A DNA stretch of 64,000 nucleotides from Rhyzopertha dominica (Eukaryota; Arthropoda; Insecta; Coleoptera; Bostrichidae). The DNA is taken from assembly GCA_025024175.1 (NCBI GenBank), contig QCXZ01000137.1, positions 3,224,001-3,288,000 of the forward strand, in the 5' to 3' direction. The translations under genes were made by a program, and so were the position numbers. Below the pieces are notes generated by a model, which ran no database searches, was not told where the DNA came from, and saw only the letters and a list, made by a program, of their open reading frames with translations. Positions 11,099 through 22,384 of the stretch are shown piece after piece; the stretch's first letter is position 1, and the number at the start of each line of letters is the position of its first letter.

Positions 11099-11869
11099 TC
11101 GGAAAAATTAAAGAGGATGCTTAGAAAACACCATAGTTCAAATCTTTCGAAAGATGAGAAGACTCTTTTAACTGCTTCCGACTGCAAGGTACCTAAATTG
11201 TATGGTTTGTTCAAAATCCATAAAACCAATGTCCCGTTAAGACCCATAGTCAATACGATTGGCAGTCCATGTTATAGATTGGCAAAATTTCGTGCTAACT
11301 ATTTAAAACCTTATATAGGAAAAACTAGTAGTTTCATCATCAGACTTTATTGATATTATAAAAGGTTTAAGTATTTCAGAAGGTGATATTTTAGTTAGTT
11401 TCTTTATTTACGAAAGTACCCATCCATGAAACGATAGATATCATCAAATCCAAGCCTAGGTGACACGATAGCCAGATTATATGAACATTGTTTAGTATCT
11501 GTTTTCTCTAATGGAACGATAATTTTTATGAACAAACATCAGGTTGTGCAATGGGTTCACCTCTAAGTCCTGTAGTAGCCAATTTGTTTATGGAAAATTT
11601 TGAACAGGTAGCCACAAACAATTTTCAGTTTAAGCCAAAATGTTAGTATAGGTACGTAGATGACACTTTTGTTATTTGGCCCCACGATATAAAAGAATTA
11701 GGTAGGTTTCTAAATCATTTGAACACTCAAAATCCTGACATAAAATTTACTATGGAATTAAAAAGCAATGGTAGTTTACCTTTCTTGGATGTCCAAATTT
11801 ACATAATATACACTGAATAGTTAGGACACAAGGTTTACAGAAAACCAACACACACAGACAGATATTTAC

Positions 11870-12538
11870 ATGCCACATCTCACCACCCTCCTTCTCTCAT
11901 TAGGGACGTTATTTGTTAGAGCACAAATGATATCAGATGAAAGTTCTGTACAAAAAGAAATATATCATCTTAAATCAGCGCTAGTGAGTTATAATGGTTA
12001 TAGTAGTAAGAATATTTGGTCAGTTTTTAATAAAAGTGCTCATCCAAATCAAGTAAATTCTCAGCCACCACAAAGTAAATTGAAGTTGAGTTTGCCTTAT
12101 GTACAAGGCCTTTCGGAAAAATTAAAGACGATGCTTACAAAACACGATATTTTAGTTGTTGATAGTACATATAATAATTTAGATAAAATTTTAAGTTCTA
12201 CTAAAGATAAAGTGCATTTAGAGATTGGAGGTGTTTACAAAATTACTTGTTCTTGGGGCAAGTGTTACGTGGGACAAACTAAAAGAAAAGTAGGTACGTG
12301 TTTGAAAGAACACATACGTGCTACTAGGCTCCAACAGATAGATAAATCTTCCGTAGCTGAACACTCATATTTGACTAAACACATGATTGACTTTGATAAA
12401 ACAAAAATTTTACATGGAGAAAAATATTACCACAAACCTCTAATAAAAGATGCTATAGAAATTTGTAGGAATACTAATAATTTTAATAGGGATTGTGGAA
12501 ATTATGAGTTAAGTGACATTTGGAAGGCTGTTTTGTAG
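11870..12538 (+). CDS. PLE C-terminal region with GIY-YIG endonuclease
   Basis: 222-codon open frame. Residues 1-75 are the RT thumb/linker ([21 protein letters not shown]); about 76-118 are the connector; from about residue 120 comes [21 protein letters not shown], the GIY-YIG nuclease start with Arg/Lys-rich strand, then [21 protein letters not shown] and the C-terminal [11 protein letters not shown]. PLEs use this nuclease to nick the target for primed reverse transcription. The Met at 11870 is internal to the polyprotein, not a native start. In the sister copy at 17.1-17.4 kb the residue after TCS is Cys rather than Trp, so this copy appears to have lost one of the conserved cysteines before the YVG strand, which may make it inactive. 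Confidence 0.85.
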   Translation: MPHLTTLLLSLGTLFVRAQMISDESSVQKEIYHLKSALVSYNGYSSKNIWSVFNKSAHPNQVNSQPPQSKLKLSLPYVQGLSEKLKTMLTKHDILVVDSTYNNLDKILSSTKDKVHLEIGGVYKITCSWGKCYVGQTKRKVGTCLKEHIRATRLQQIDKSSVAEHSYLTKHMIDFDKTKILHGEKYYHKPLIKDAIEICRNTNNFNRDCGNYELSDIWKAVL

Positions 12539-12716
12539 TTATCCATTATCAAGTAGTTCGTGTATATCTAGTAGGTAGGTAGTTCCTTTTTCGTCGTTAG
12601 GTTCTTTTTTATCAGGTTGGCACATTGTTTCTATGACGTCTGGCTTCCTTGGTGATTTGTTTATTTACTTTCAAAATTTTGTTTGAATTTGTGTCAGGCA
12701 AATTTTGAGGTTTTTC

Positions 12717-12805
12717 GTCTTTGACAAAGATTACAGGTGTAAGTTAGCCACCTAGCTGCCTTAAGGGGGGTACTACTTCCTAAAGGTGTAATCGAAACGT
12801 CATAC
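12717..12805 (+). ncRNA. Hammerhead-like motif of PLE copy B, interrupted
   Basis: GTCT (stem I), TTGACAAA (core), GATT ... AATC (stem II), GAAACGTC (core and helix III), ATAC (stem I partner, one mismatch). Compared with the 40-nt version at 16918-16957, 49 bp are inserted in the stem II loop between two copies of GGTGTAA (12736-12742 and 12785-12791), so the ribozyme fold is probably broken in this copy. Confidence 0.55.
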
Positions 12806-12870
12806 TAATAACTTTTTGTCAGTGTTTTCAAGAGACAGCGATCTTTCCGAGAAAATATTATTTTACTAAC

Positions 12871-14520
12871 GGTTAGAAGTTCTTTCCAACGTCATAATAG
12901 CATAAAAAGCGATAGTAAAGATATTGGCAAATATGTTAAGATAACGAAATGATGTAATGCTTTTTGATTTTACCTTTACTAATTTGAAAGCAGTTTTGTC
13001 AGGAGTTAAGTTGCAAGTTCTTTTCGAAAACGATTATGGGAGACCAAATTGACATAGTGGATCATAATCCAATCTCTTCTGCGAATATTATACACAGTTC
13101 ATTTTATTTGAAAATTCTGTCATTTGTAGATTATTTTCTAGATGGCGATCTGTTTGAAAGAAACGATAAAATTGTCCACTTAATTAGCGGAAACAATTGA
13201 CCCCGGTAACTTGATTTTCAGGGGAGACTAGTTTCTAAAAACTTTGTATCTAAAACCACGTATTTTGTAATATACTTGTTCGCAGTATGCACGGGCATTG
13301 CATTCCAGTGATGTAGGAACTTTTATCAATTTTAAACTAAACTTGTGTGGTTAAATACAAAATTTTCGTAACCAGTTTTGAATAGATATACATAATTTCA
13401 TTTCATTTCATTCGGCAAATTGATCCCATTTCTTGATTTTTTTGAGCGAGAACATACCTAAAATCGTAAAAATGTCTTCAGATGGAATTTACAGCTATGT
13501 TCTGCCAATGTTTCTGTTTGTAGTTCAATACTCGAGAAAGAGATATGGCTTAGCTTATAAACAATTGATAAATTTTGCGAATTAGAGAATGTAAATGCCG
13601 GTTTAGAAAGTTTTAAAGCACATGGCATTTACTTTATGCGGTGCATATTCAGTCAGAAATATTGACTAAAGAAAATGTAGAGAAGCTTAGTAAGAAACTG
13701 AAACATAGACTATCTAAAATTGAAGACTTGTAAAATACCAAGTCTTCTTTGAAAAAAAATATTCTAAAAGTTATATCTACTTTACCAATATATTAATATT
13801 AGTGGATTATTATTAATATAGTGGATTTAACTTCAAGAATGAATTTTTAAAGGAGAATAAATAATTATTCAATATTGCAGTTTTTTTAAGATTAACATTC
13901 CAGTTCCAGTTCCAGTATTCGTGAATTTGTTATCATCAGTGGAAAAATTGATGGTGTGAATTTTGTAGAGCTTATCAGGAAGTATTTATTAACGAACTTG
14001 TATAAATTATATGTTATATTTGGCCATAGTTTCCATCTTTTTTGCAAAGAATTGTGTATTAATTAATATAAAAATGTTTAAAACAATGAAACTTGAATCA
14101 TACAGATCACTTTGGAATCGTCTTAGTGAATATTGTCATTTCAAAATGCAATTACAAATACCTTTTAGATTTGTCATTTGTATATTCACAAGAAACCTAT
14201 CCAGAAAATACTACCTTTTTTAGACATCTAAAGGTAGGAAATTAAAATACGTTCCGTATGGATTAGGGGTACATTTTTGCTCATCCAAATCTGTTTTTAT
14301 ATTTTGAAGAAAAATCTGCTTCACCACAGAAACGTCTGTTTATTGAAAAGTTCTCATTCAATTTTAGAACATCAATTTTATCGTGTGGGCACCAAAAACT
14401 GTTAAATTTGTTAAAGATTTACCACAACCTTCACTGGCGAGGCACAAACTCAAGCCGGGCATTAGTTAAGTCCCATATTAAAAGAATTTTGAAAGAAAAA
14501 AATTAACCCGTACAAACCGA
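12871..14520. other. AT-rich stretch, nothing firm
   Basis: No open frame of interest. A 30-40 bp phrase around CATCTAAAGGTAG recurs at 14226 and 14779 in direct orientation, with a second shared phrase TATTTTGAAGAA further on, suggesting an old duplicated or repetitive segment around the remnant described next. Confidence 0.35.
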
Positions 14521-14524
14521 AACG

Positions 14525-14715
14525 ACGTTACAGTTTAGGATTTTTCTTTGTGCGGACGTTTAAAGCAAATTGGGTCTTGAGATAACCTTCCTGTTGAAGG
14601 ATTAAAAAATCGATTAAGATTGCTAATCGAAGAAATTCAAAGAAGTTTAATGTTGCTTCGTTTTAGAGTAGAAATGTGTACTGATATGGGTGGGGGTTAA
14701 TTGAATAATCATTGT
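14525..14715 (+). pseudogene. IS630/Tc1-type transposase C-terminal remnant
   Basis: The plus frame reads FSLCGRLKQ then DNLPVEGLKNRLRLLIEEIQRS and FRVEMCTDMGGG, matching the order FFLWG.LK.. / LEELK.RI..EI.. / R...C...GG..H of the DUF4817-type transposases seen intact elsewhere in this window (25.7 and 31.9 kb). Stops interrupt it and no D motif remains. Confidence 0.5.
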
Positions 14716-15580
14716 TCCTGTTAAAAATTATTTTGTATTTATACTAAAATTATGTTTTAAAAAAATACAGCCTCTTTGGGGCATCTAAAGGTAGACAAAG
14801 AACGGGCCGTATATGGGCTAACAGAGCTTCTGATAGTTTTTTTCGTTTATTAATAGTAATCATATTACACTGGTATATTGAGCAGATTTTGATCTTCCGA
14901 ATCACTTCTTTGCATATTTTGAAGAAGTCTTTTTCGCGGTAGAAACTTGAAATTCTATATCTCGTGGACAATGCAATTTTGCAATTACAGGGTCCGATAT
15001 CTTTCCATGTATTTTATACCGTTAATAAGTCTACATATTTAAAAATTGTTGTGATACGTCAAACTTTATTTTTGTCAAAAATATTAATGGTTTTCGATTC
15101 ATAATCAAAGTAAAATGTTATTTCGAAATGACGCTTGGAAATTGGAATTGGAAATTTTCTTCCCTTAGCTCAGAAGCAAACTCTGGAAGATGATTGAGCA
15201 CATTATGGTCAGGTAGGATCATCGGGCTTTGTCAGTTATTGAGCAACAAAAAAATTGTACTGTGTTTTTAACAAGTTTCTATAACAGAGTATCTTTATGT
15301 GAAATTAGAAATTTGAGTACTCTAGTGTCATATTTTAGGATCTTTTTATTTACGAAACGTTTGTACATAGTATTATGTGTCTTCTTCTATTGCAAATTGA
15401 TTGTAAATTCCCTTTTGCCATAAATGACACCTTAAGTTCATTCTGATCTAGTACAGCTTAATCCCAAGTAATTTGCGTTGAAGAAAAAAGGACCCATTCC
15501 AAGAAACTTTCCATGCATCTTATGACATACAGTCAATACGTTTACATCAAGAACTTTTTAAAGTTTTATTGGAAAAAAGC
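14716..15580. other. AT-rich stretch, nothing identified
   Basis: Short open frames on both strands with no recognisable content; the frame 14750-14971 (minus) covers one copy of the CATCTAAAGGTAG repeat. Confidence 0.3.
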
Positions 15581-15589
15581 GATGTGTAC

Positions 15590-16130
15590 ATGTGTCCTAC
15601 CCTCGACAGTTTGTCTTGAAGAAAAAAATGCTTGTTGCGTGCTACTCATCCCTTTTTACCAACAGTCTTTCGAAACATATCTCATATGGCAATTTTTCGC
15701 AAATTCCTCCGCTTACCTCTCTTCTGGTGGGTGCTCTCCTGCAACAGTGGCATCTCATCAGTCCACCCTGGTCCGGGGTCACAACCCAAAACGTCACAAG
15801 CACAAGTTCAACAGTTCGTGGTCGGAAGTNGATGATGGTCCTCCGACCCGTACATACCAGCTCAGTCTGCACAACTCTCTTGTACACACGCAGTTTGACC
15901 ACTGAATTTCGTATCGCACATGCGNCGCCTGGGCCTAACCTAGGGCAACGTGACCCCCACCACGCCAGGGGGTGGAATGGTGGTGGGGATAAGTGGAGCA
16001 CCCCCTGGCGCGAAGCGATGGTTATCTCTGGCTGGATGCGATAATTAGCGAGGTCGTTGATGACGATGGTTGCGGACGATGGTATCGAAACGGGCGGTGT
16101 GGGATTAGATAATGAAAATTGAATTAAATA
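15590..16130. other. GC-elevated block with ambiguous bases
   Basis: Contains two unresolved bases (15830 and 15925) and a G/C-rich core with CCCCCACCACGCCAGGGGGT-like sequence that is partly self-complementary. Three overlapping frames on both strands are open, typical of GC-rich non-coding DNA. Could be regulatory DNA or an unrecognised repeat. Confidence 0.3.
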
Positions 16131-16149
16131 ATTTTATCGTGATGACGTA

Positions 16150-16450
16150 TATTGATACATATTATGAGTAGATGCCGGAGATTGCCGTGGTAGAGTCGAG
16201 GCTATAACTCAATCACTATTACGATGAATATCTCTGTCACTATCATTTTCTAGGTCTATAATTATGTAGGTCTTTAACAACTTTCTTCCTATATTCATCT
16301 TTATTGCTGTACAGATATTTCCAAGCGTCCGCAGTTATTAAACCGAATGTTTCTCGAATCATTGTCAATGTTTCATTGCTAAATTTCCCCCCGGTGTTCC
16401 TCCGCTTTAATTTTCCTTGAACTGGCCCCGTATCATTTGGATAGGGTTAA
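16150..16450 (-). pseudogene. DDE_3 transposase C-terminal remnant (FSNE family, divergent copy)
   Basis: The minus frame gives RRNTGGKFSNETLTMIRETF then ITADAWKYLY and KDEYRKKVV, parallel to RRGNPGGKFSNEMLLRIRHEA and SVDAWRNSVRHV of the better copies at 22.9 and 62.0 kb. The TATTGATRCATATTA..TATCATTTTCTAGGTCTATAATTA tail also occurs at 35.7-35.8 kb. The Pro-Tyr-Pro-Asn just upstream corresponds to the FNPIE motif but has lost the catalytic Glu. Confidence 0.55.
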
Positions 16451-16600
16451 AAATACGAGGGTTGATCTCTTTCTGTTCAGCTTAATGGAACCAATATACT
16501 TATATTTTTTTCAAAATACTCTTCTCTATAATCTATACATTTCTACACGCGTTTTGAACATTCATCAAAACATTTTTCCAGTCTTCTGGAGTTAGGTTAT

Positions 16601-16861
16601 TTACCTCAGTTTTAAACGCGTCCACAGCTGTTGTAAAACGGAAACAGTTAAATATTCGTTTGATCTACCCGCCGTATGAGCTCGACAATTGTCATGATGA
16701 AGGATGATTTTTCCTTTTGGTCGATTTTCTCTATCAGCCTGAAATACTTGTGGCAAACAAACTGTAGTATACCATTCGGAATTAACCGTACTACGATCCT
16801 CTAAAGTTATAGTTGACACATGCCCAATAATTCCAAAAAATGCAACAACCATCTTCTTAAG
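16601..16861 (-). pseudogene. mariner transposase fragment abutting a PLE end
   Basis: Minus frame from about 16860: MVVAFFGIIGHVSTITLEDRSTVNSEWY, VCLPQVFQADRENRPKGKIILHHDNCRAHTAGRSNEYL. This is the central part of a SETMAR-like mariner transposase; HHDNCRAHT holds the second catalytic Asp. The upstream part is replaced directly by the terminus of PLE copy C at 16862 and the downstream YSPDLAP motif is missing. Confidence 0.7.
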
Positions 16862-16917
16862 ATAATATTTTCTCGGAAAGATCGCTGTCTCTTGAAAACA
16901 TTGATAAAAAGTTATTA

Positions 16918-16957
16918 GTCTGACGTTTCGATTACACCTGCAATCTTTGTCAAAGAC
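16918..16957 (-). ncRNA. Hammerhead-ribozyme-like motif in PLE copy C tail
   Basis: On the minus strand: GTCT / AGAC form a 4-bp stem I, TTGACAAA is the 5' core, GATT - 8-nt loop - AATC form stem II, GAAACGTC is the 3' core with minimal helix III. Relative to the canonical CUGANGA core, C3 is U and G8 is A, a change that keeps a possible 3-8 base pair. One extra base lies between A9 and stem II. This is the best-preserved of the three copies of this version. Confidence 0.6.
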
Positions 16958-17100
16958 GAAAAACCTCAAAATTTGCCTGACACAAGTTCAAACAAAATTT
17001 TGAAAGTAAATGAAAGTGCCAACATGATAAAAAAGAACCTAACGACGAAAAAGGAACTACCTATCTATTAGATATACACGAACTACTTGGAAAAAGATAA

Positions 17101-17433
17101 CTACAAAATAGCCTTCCAAATGTCACCTAACTCATAATTTCCACAATCCCTATTAAAATTATTAGTATTCCTACAAATTTCTATAGCTTCTTTTATTAAA
17201 CGTTCGAGATAATATTTTTCTCTATCTAAAATTTTTGTTTTATCAAAGTCAATCATGTGTTTAGTCAAATATGAATGTTCAGCTACGAAAGATTTATCTA
17301 TCTGTTGCAGCCTAGTAGTACGTATGTGTTCTTTAAAACGCGTACCTATTTTTCTTTTAGTTTGACCTATGTAACACTTGCCACAAGAACAAGTAATTTT
17401 GTAAACACCTTCACTCCCTAAATGTACTTTTAT
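17101..17433 (-). CDS. GIY-YIG endonuclease domain of PLE copy C, open but without Met start
   Basis: An uninterrupted 110-codon frame from a stop at 17434-17436 to TAG at 17101-17103. It encodes [21 protein letters not shown], then [51 protein letters not shown] and DIWKAIL. It keeps the Cys pair (TCSC) that the longer copy at 12.2 kb has lost. The only Met is internal, so a start-codon-based scan misses it. It was translated as part of the polyprotein in the intact element; here it is an isolated module. Confidence 0.8.
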   Translation of the reverse strand: MKVHLGSEGVYKITCSCGKCYIGQTKRKIGTRFKEHIRTTRLQQIDKSFVAEHSYLTKHMIDFDKTKILDREKYYLERLIKEAIEICRNTNNFNRDCGNYELGDIWKAIL

Positions 17434-17610
17434 TTATAATTATTATATGTACTATCAACAACTAAAATATCAACTCAACTTCAATTTACTTTGTCCTGGC
17501 TGAGAATTTACTTGATTTGGATGAGCACTTTTATTAAAAACTGACCAAATATTCTTATTGCTATAACCATTGCATAGCCCATTAATGATGAAAATGTCGA
17601 ACTAAATACT

Positions 17611-19240
17611 CTGCCTAAAACTTTTTAGAAATTTAAATTTTTCTTTTTTTGACAAAGAAGACCACCATAACTTTTTCGCTAATATGTTGATTTTTGTTTT
17701 ACACCACTCCTTGAAAATCTTATACGTATTTTCATATTCCTAGCTTGGTTTGTTGATAATCCATGCTCATTTGACACAAACTTTGATGTTTTAAATTCTC
17801 ACAGCGGTTCTAGAATTGCCAATTTCGACAATTAAGGAAGCCGTCTTTAATACTTAATACACTATTTTTATTTATTTTATTATTTTAATTTAAATTAATC
17901 AATTTATTATCGAAATGATAAAGAGAGAATATTACTGATAACTTGCCTGTAATATTGTGTTGGTGTAGGTATGTTTAGTGTTTGAGTATGTAGTTTTTTT
18001 GAACCTAAATTTGAATAATAGATATTTATTACTCACTTTTTAATATTTGGTTAGGATGACATTTATTTAGGAATCAAATTGCAATTCAAATATAACACCG
18101 CTAACCAAATGTTAATTTTGTTTTAGGTAAACACCACTGGGCAGGGTTACAATACAAAATTTGGATTTACAAAGTTGCATTTGTTTTTGGATTACGTCAT
18201 CACTATCCGTTAAAGGTAAGCAATTTGCCTGCTTTTAAAGAAGCTCATATGATCATCTTTTAATTAACATGACTTGTGTGTTCCCTCGTATAATATACAA
18301 CATATTTGTCACTAATCATTTAATTTACAAGGACACTTTTCGCTCTGTTGTATCGACCACCTAAGCACTTCATGCTAGCTGGTCCCATTCTTGTTTTGAT
18401 CTAATTTGACTTATAACCTGCGGCACTAATTTAAAAAACATTTGGAAACGTCGCTCTCTTTCCCTAACCGTTATCGTTTACCACACAGTTTGTTTAATAA
18501 TTCTGTTTAACGACTGGTGTCTACAGCTGTTTGGTTAGGATAGGTTAGGGTCCACGATTTCGGAGACCTTGACTTTTACTTCGCTTATTGTTATCTCGAG
18601 CACACTCACAATGTATTAACATACCACAATCGGTTATCTGCGTTTTTAGGCGAAGACGGCGTTGTCGAAGTTCGTCCAAATCAGCCAGCTGAAAATGCTG
18701 TTTATTTTCGAGAAAGTGTTCGTAATTGTAACAAAAATTACGTTTGTTTTTATGGTTACTGATTTTTATTTATTTTTTTAGAAACATTTAGTCGTCAGTT
18801 TCATTGTCTCTTGTATAAAAAACGACATCAAGCTGCGTGATATTTAAATGATGCAAAAAACTACTCCTTCGATACGGTACAAATATTCGCTTCCGTATAA
18901 AAAATAAAACAGTGTAAAACAGTTAAGCAGGTCCCTAAAAACTGTAAAAGTAACTCGACTTGGCAACAAAGAAGATAAATACGCAACCAAATCTATCTGG
19001 TTGACCGCCAAAACATCCGCGCTTTATCGTAACACTAATCTTGTACAAATTTGTTTTTAACAGAAACGAAATGCGTTACACCGTGGCTTCACAAATTTGA
19101 GAAATCGGAGAGTTAACAAAGTATGGGAATATTAATACTGGTTGTCACGTTTTGATCGTGTTTCATTTGCTTTATGGCAGATCCATCAGCCAAAAAGTTG
19201 TCGATATCTGTCTGAAAACAAATACTACGTGATTGAGAAA
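17611..19240. other. AT-rich stretch, nothing identified
   Basis: No open frame over 60 codons. A CCGCCAAAAC phrase near 19.01 kb resembles the terminal motif of the 7.56 kb element and may mark a solo end. Confidence 0.3.
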
Positions 19241-19248
19241 GTGACATC

Positions 19249-21069
19249 CAAGGGCGTACCCAGCTTTTGGTCTAAGAAGGGGCAAATTAGGAATTTTCTT
19301 TACTGAATATGTGTCTTTGTCGGACTATATACCTAAAAATTAACGTATTTATTTCACGAACAATCTTCGTTGATTTTCTGCAAGGTGACTTAAAATATCT
19401 TCTGTTAAGACCCAAGTTTTTTATGTCTTTTATATACACTGATCATAAGAAGCCCGCTTTTTCATAATTCAATTACTGATGATATCAGTTAGGCGGTATC
19501 TATTCAGTTGCATGTCTATCACGTTTAACAAAAGATGAGTAGATACATTTTATTTACAAGAATAAAGATCCGTGATCCACATAATCTATAGTAATATCAA
19601 ACAAAGTACTAAAGAACTATAAATTTCGCCTTAAGCGTCTACTAATAGAATCACGTTCTATGATTTGGAATTGGCACATATCAAATATTAATTAATTAAC
19701 CGATGCGCTGACCAAACACCACCAATCAGCATTAAATTGATGGTTGTTTTATCTCAAACAATTTTTGCTCATACATCTAATTTTACTCAAATTTCTGCAT
19801 AATTTTACAACCACCGATTGTTATTGTTCTCAAGCTGCAAAAATCCTTTCGTGTATTATATTCATCTTTCTGGCTGTCACTGATTTGCAAAATATGGCTT
19901 TATATCGCCAAAAACGTGTGTTAAAATTTTTTACGGAATTTACTTGACTATACTGAAATTTGCAGGGATCAGCTATTAAATGCACAGTATAAATTATTAC
20001 AATTGTAGGTATTCCTTTATGATCAATTAATCTTATTATGACAACGTAATTTATACTTCGATTATTACTTCTGCGGCAATTTTTATGAGACATAAAAGTA
20101 ATTTATGTTTTTAACTTTAATCATATATACATAGTTTATGTGGCTAAAGCGCCTAATATCGTCATCTGAAACTGAATATGAGCACATCGATAATAATACT
20201 CCATTAAACTTGGACATTAGCAAATTTTGGATTAAAAATCGTTATCGCATTGATGTGATATTTTAAATAGATCAAATTTAAGTACTTCTTTTTGCTCTTT
20301 GGCATAAATCGAAAATAGTGCTTTGAGTCGATTATATAAATGCTAGATTATAACCAGTCACCGCAACACATCACTAAAATGATAGCATATTACATCTCAA
20401 TGTTCGACGACGATTTCGTACACATTATGAGTAGGTACTGTGTTAAATCAGAATTAGATGGTTGCATAAAATTATGCAGAACATGCTTTGTTACGAACAC
20501 AGTATAGAATATGCCATCTTTTATTTAGACTTAGACCGGGTTTTAATTCGTGCTTATAAACACTACTGGATTTCTAAAACTTACGTTAAATAAACTGTCA
20601 TAACTCTTAGTTCGGATAGATTTTTGCTCGAAATAACTGATATTTTTGAAAGTTTTTTGTTCTCTGTAATTAGTTTGAAATTTGTAACTAAGAAGATCGG
20701 AGTTACCGCCAAATACAAATATGTTATACCGATTCTGGATATTCCACATAAATGAATCATGCATAGTTGAACAATCCCTATAAGACAACATATTTGAAGA
20801 GCTGAACAAAGTAGAAATCGTATTATGACTCCTGACCAAAATAAGCTTGCAAACCGTTTGACGATTTATGGAATGTCATTTGCGTAGGTCAAATATGAGT
20901 TTTGGATTAAAATTGTGAATTACGCTTGTCTATAAATTTTACTTCATTAAGAATTTCGTAAATACATACTTAATTAATCAGCTAAATGTATGGAAGGTNG
21001 TGGGAAGGGCCAGAGTTGGCAGTCCAGGTTCAGGGGTTGCCCCCCCCCCCCCCCTTTGGTACGCCCATG
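19249..21069 (+). mobile_element. Non-autonomous hAT-type element with 8-bp target duplication
   Basis: Left terminus CAAGGGCGTACC (19249) and right terminus GGTACGCCCATG (ending 21069) are 12-bp inverted repeats with one mismatch. They are bordered by GTGACATC (19241-19248) and GTGANATC (21070-21077), an 8-bp target duplication. CA-start termini plus 8-bp duplications are the hAT signature. The 1.8-kb interior has no transposase frame. A C15-16 run lies near the right end. Two more copies of the interior are at 51.98-53.77 kb (minus) and 63.85-64.0 kb. Confidence 0.75.
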
Positions 21070-21077
21070 GTGANATC

Positions 21078-21900
21078 TGTGCTTAAACCAATAATACTTC
21101 ATAAAACTGTAAAAAAAAACAAATAAAATAATGATAAGCATATTTTCATAGTNCAAAGGAACCGTGACTGTAATAAGTAATAGTAATAATAATAATAACG
21201 ATTTGTTACTGATTTTGTATGCTCAGATAAAAATCATTGTGAATTTGAAACAAAAATTAGTGTTTCCTGTTAGTATGTCATACTCCGCTACAACGAACTA
21301 ATATTCCCTTTGTAAAGGTAGCGAAACTGACAAACTTTGAGACAAAGCTGTAGAAGCTCTGAATTGTCAGTGTCCTTTGCGAAAACATTGCTGAAACGTA
21401 ATGTTTCAAATGGCAGGGTGACATTTATCGAAGCTTCAGTACACCTATAAAAATTTGCCCTCCCAATACTTCACTAACCTTGCTAACTCACTCCCCACTG
21501 TCAACGCTACAATGTACACAATGGAGTAAATAAAAAAACACGACAATACCCTCGAATACAGGGCGCAATCACTCTGTGGTCCGCCACCCTGCACTTTTTT
21601 AGATTTATGATATCCGAGAAAAATCGTGCTGCCAACATAACCAAAAGTATCACTCGTAAAGAATACAGATATTAATTAATTTTGAATAAATATGAATGCT
21701 CAAGTTGATTATTTTTTGTTTAAACGAGCAATCCTTTATCTTAAGTAAAGTTTTATAATGGGGATAAGAAGAGTAGCTTGCGAATTTATAGGTACTTNAG
21801 CATATACTCCTCAAGTCTGTTCAGGTCCTCTTGTAAGCTGCGACGTCTTTTCTAAATCTACTCTTTTTTAGTCTTCAGTAGCTCTGAGACCTGTTTTAAT
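21078..21900. other. Spacer, nothing identified
   Basis: AT-rich with three unresolved bases nearby; no open frame of interest. Confidence 0.3.
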
Positions 21901-22065
21901 ATGTGGTCTACATCTCTCCTTTGGATGTGTCCCCAGTATTTCTCTATCCTTTTTAGGATCGTTCTGCCATCCAGAAGTTCTGCTATTGGCTTTTTATCGT
22001 TTTCACTTATTGCCTTAGCTAGAAGTTGTATAATACATTTCTCTGGCTTTCTTAAGCTTTTTCTA

Positions 22066-22384
22066 CTACTCTGGCTTAACGATTACATTGTATAGAATGT
22101 TTATTAATTTCCAGTGTGATTTATGTTTGTCTATAATTGGTAATGTCACCCTCGTTACCCTACGTGCAGTTTTGATCTGCTCTCTAAGAATTGTCATTTT
22201 GTTTGCTGTTCTCAAAGTCCGGTTCCCTGTCTTGTATTTTGTGCTTGTTTCTAGGGTTGTTCTGTTGGAAGGATCTCTTATCATGATNTTGCTCTTCGTG
22301 TAGTTTATTATCAGTCCGTTTCTGTGGAGTTCGCATTTTGCGTTTTCTAAGAATTCTGCCAAGTCGTTCTCTGCCAGGCTTCAT
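22066..22384 (-). pseudogene. Possible LINE reverse-transcriptase C-terminal remnant
   Basis: Minus frame: AEFLENAKCELHRNGLIINYT then KS.IMIRDPSNRTT, ..KMTIL.., RRVTRVTLPIIDKH and HWKLINILYNVIVKPE. The order 'L..GL.IN..KT..M' followed by a basic stretch resembles the post-YADD part of LINE RTs. One ambiguous base and a second overlapping frame (22184-22384) suggest a frameshift. No YADD box is visible, so the assignment is tentative. Confidence 0.35.

Larger units (their letters stand above)
11099..12870 (+). mobile_element. Penelope-like element copy B (RT decayed, endonuclease intact)
   Basis: From 11132 the sequence follows copy A through the RT domain, but with deletions (near 11340 and 11455), frameshifts and a TAG in place of the Trp codon just before YVDD. 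The first about 30 bp (11100-11131) are instead a duplicate of the linker found at about 12113-12147, so the 5' end is a rearranged mosaic. The 3' part (11870-12538) is open and encodes the endonuclease. The region after 12538 is the element's non-coding tail, shared with the copies at 16.9 and 59 kb, and ends near 12870 with CCGAGAAAATATTAT. Confidence 0.85.
16862..17610 (-). mobile_element. Penelope-like element copy C, 3' part
   Basis: Minus-strand copy of the same PLE family as copy B: linker (NIWSVFNK region near 17550), GIY-YIG endonuclease, non-coding tail and terminal CCGAGAAAATATTAT. Two deletions relative to copy B remove part of the linker (near 17430-17480). The RT domain is absent, so it is 5'-truncated, with the break near 17610. 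Confidence 0.8.

Noticed and set aside
14329..14336. GAAACGTC as a sixth hammerhead core
   Set aside because: A TTGAAGAA lies upstream, but the intervening sequence does not form a stem II that closes next to GAAA, and stem I does not pair.
18444..18452. GGAAACGTC near 18.45 kb as a hammerhead core
   Set aside because: No YTGANRA motif and no stem II upstream.
22184..22384. Second minus frame over the LINE-like remnant
   Set aside because: Out-of-phase shadow of the 22066-22362 frame, or its frameshifted upstream part; not an independent gene.
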